A stretch of 5,926 bases of DNA from an uncultured Flavobacterium sp. (GTDB lineage: Bacteria > Bacteroidota > Bacteroidia > Flavobacteriales > Flavobacteriaceae): the NCBI GenBank assembly GCA_946479395.1, contig CAMLFV010000162.1:1-5926 (forward strand), given 5' to 3'. The position numbers and the translations under genes are program-made. Below the pieces are notes generated by a model, which made no database searches, had not been told where the DNA came from, and saw nothing but the letters and a program-made list of their open reading frames with translations. Below, piece after piece: positions 5,615-5,926 of this stretch (position 1 is its first letter; the number at the start of each line of letters is the position of its first letter).

Positions 5615-5926
5615 ATGAAAAATATTTTCTTTAAAGGTCAGGTTTTATGGAGCATGATTGATGCTAACCGACATTTACGTCATTCTGCTTACAGCGATTT
5701 ATGTACACAGGCTCGTAATAATCTAATGATCCACATAGGATTATCTGTTAACGAATGTGCAAAATACGGTATTGCTCCTATTCTTTTTAGGGAAGAAACT
5801 ATTTTTCACAAAGAAATTAAAATGGATGAAGAAATTTCTGTAGCTGTTGAAATGACTAAACATACCATTGCAAATAATCGCTTTTCGATCACTCACTTTG
5901 TTTATAAAGCCGATGGAACCAAAAGT
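5615..5926 (+). CDS. Acyl-CoA thioesterase-like hotdog protein (partial, 3' end beyond window)
   Basis: The first 104 codons are present and the frame is open at the right edge. The protein starts MKNIFFKGQVLWSMIDANRHLRHSAY. The stretch W12-S-M-I-D16-A-N-R-H20-L-R-H-S-A-Y26 matches the hotdog-fold 4HBT/YbgC-type active-site region (WxDxDxNxHxxNxxY), with Asp16 as the probable catalytic acid. It continues with GIAPILFREETIFHKEIKMDEEISVAVEM, the beta strands that follow the central helix, then SITHFVYKADGTK. Such enzymes hydrolyse acyl-CoA or acyl-ACP thioesters in the cytosol; the substrate cannot be told from sequence. Family members are about 130-170 residues, so roughly a quarter to a third is missing. 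It is divergent from the lipoprotein gene, with 117 bases between the start codons. Confidence 0.85.
   Translation, partial: MKNIFFKGQVLWSMIDANRHLRHSAYSDLCTQARNNLMIHIGLSVNECAKYGIAPILFREETIFHKEIKMDEEISVAVEMTKHTIANNRFSITHFVYKADGTKS

Overview
The window looks like ordinary chromosomal DNA from a member of the Bacteroidota, most likely the family Flavobacteriaceae. The evidence is low GC content, start codons with no recognisable Shine-Dalgarno sequence, several -7 boxes of the Bacteroidota type (TAnnTTTG), a type III glutamine synthetase, a lipoprotein of flavobacterial style and an intergenic palindromic repeat. No phage, transposon, CRISPR, toxin-antitoxin or biosynthetic cluster is visible. 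Most of the window is housekeeping metabolism plus two small exported proteins.

Left part, plus strand: a short ORF of unknown function, open to the left edge, ends one base before a GAPDH gene (gap) that begins with TTG. A good -7 box sits directly after the gap stop codon and probably drives a PhnA/YjdM-family zinc-ribbon protein, which is followed by a rho-independent terminator. Next comes a small histidine-rich protein with a signal peptide, with its own promoter-like element upstream and a strong terminator downstream.

Centre: the 228-bp gap between the His-rich gene and the convergent glnN gene holds the terminator and an imperfect palindromic repeat. The 729-residue type III glutamine synthetase (glnN) lies on the minus strand and seems to be a single-gene unit: it has a -7 box upstream and is insulated from the next gene by a near-perfect GC-rich hairpin.

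Right part: a 164-residue lipoprotein gene on the minus strand is divergent from a hotdog-fold thioesterase gene that runs off the right edge.

The most interesting signal is regulatory. The His-rich exported protein and the lipoprotein, about 3.5 kb apart on opposite strands, share an identical 15-bp upstream sequence ending in TGGCAC. In both, an nTGAA follows at the same spacing, and the motif lies 63-64 bp from the start codon. This resembles a sigma-54 (-24/-12) promoter and suggests the two envelope proteins belong to one regulon. I found no clear sign of a wholly new multi-gene system.
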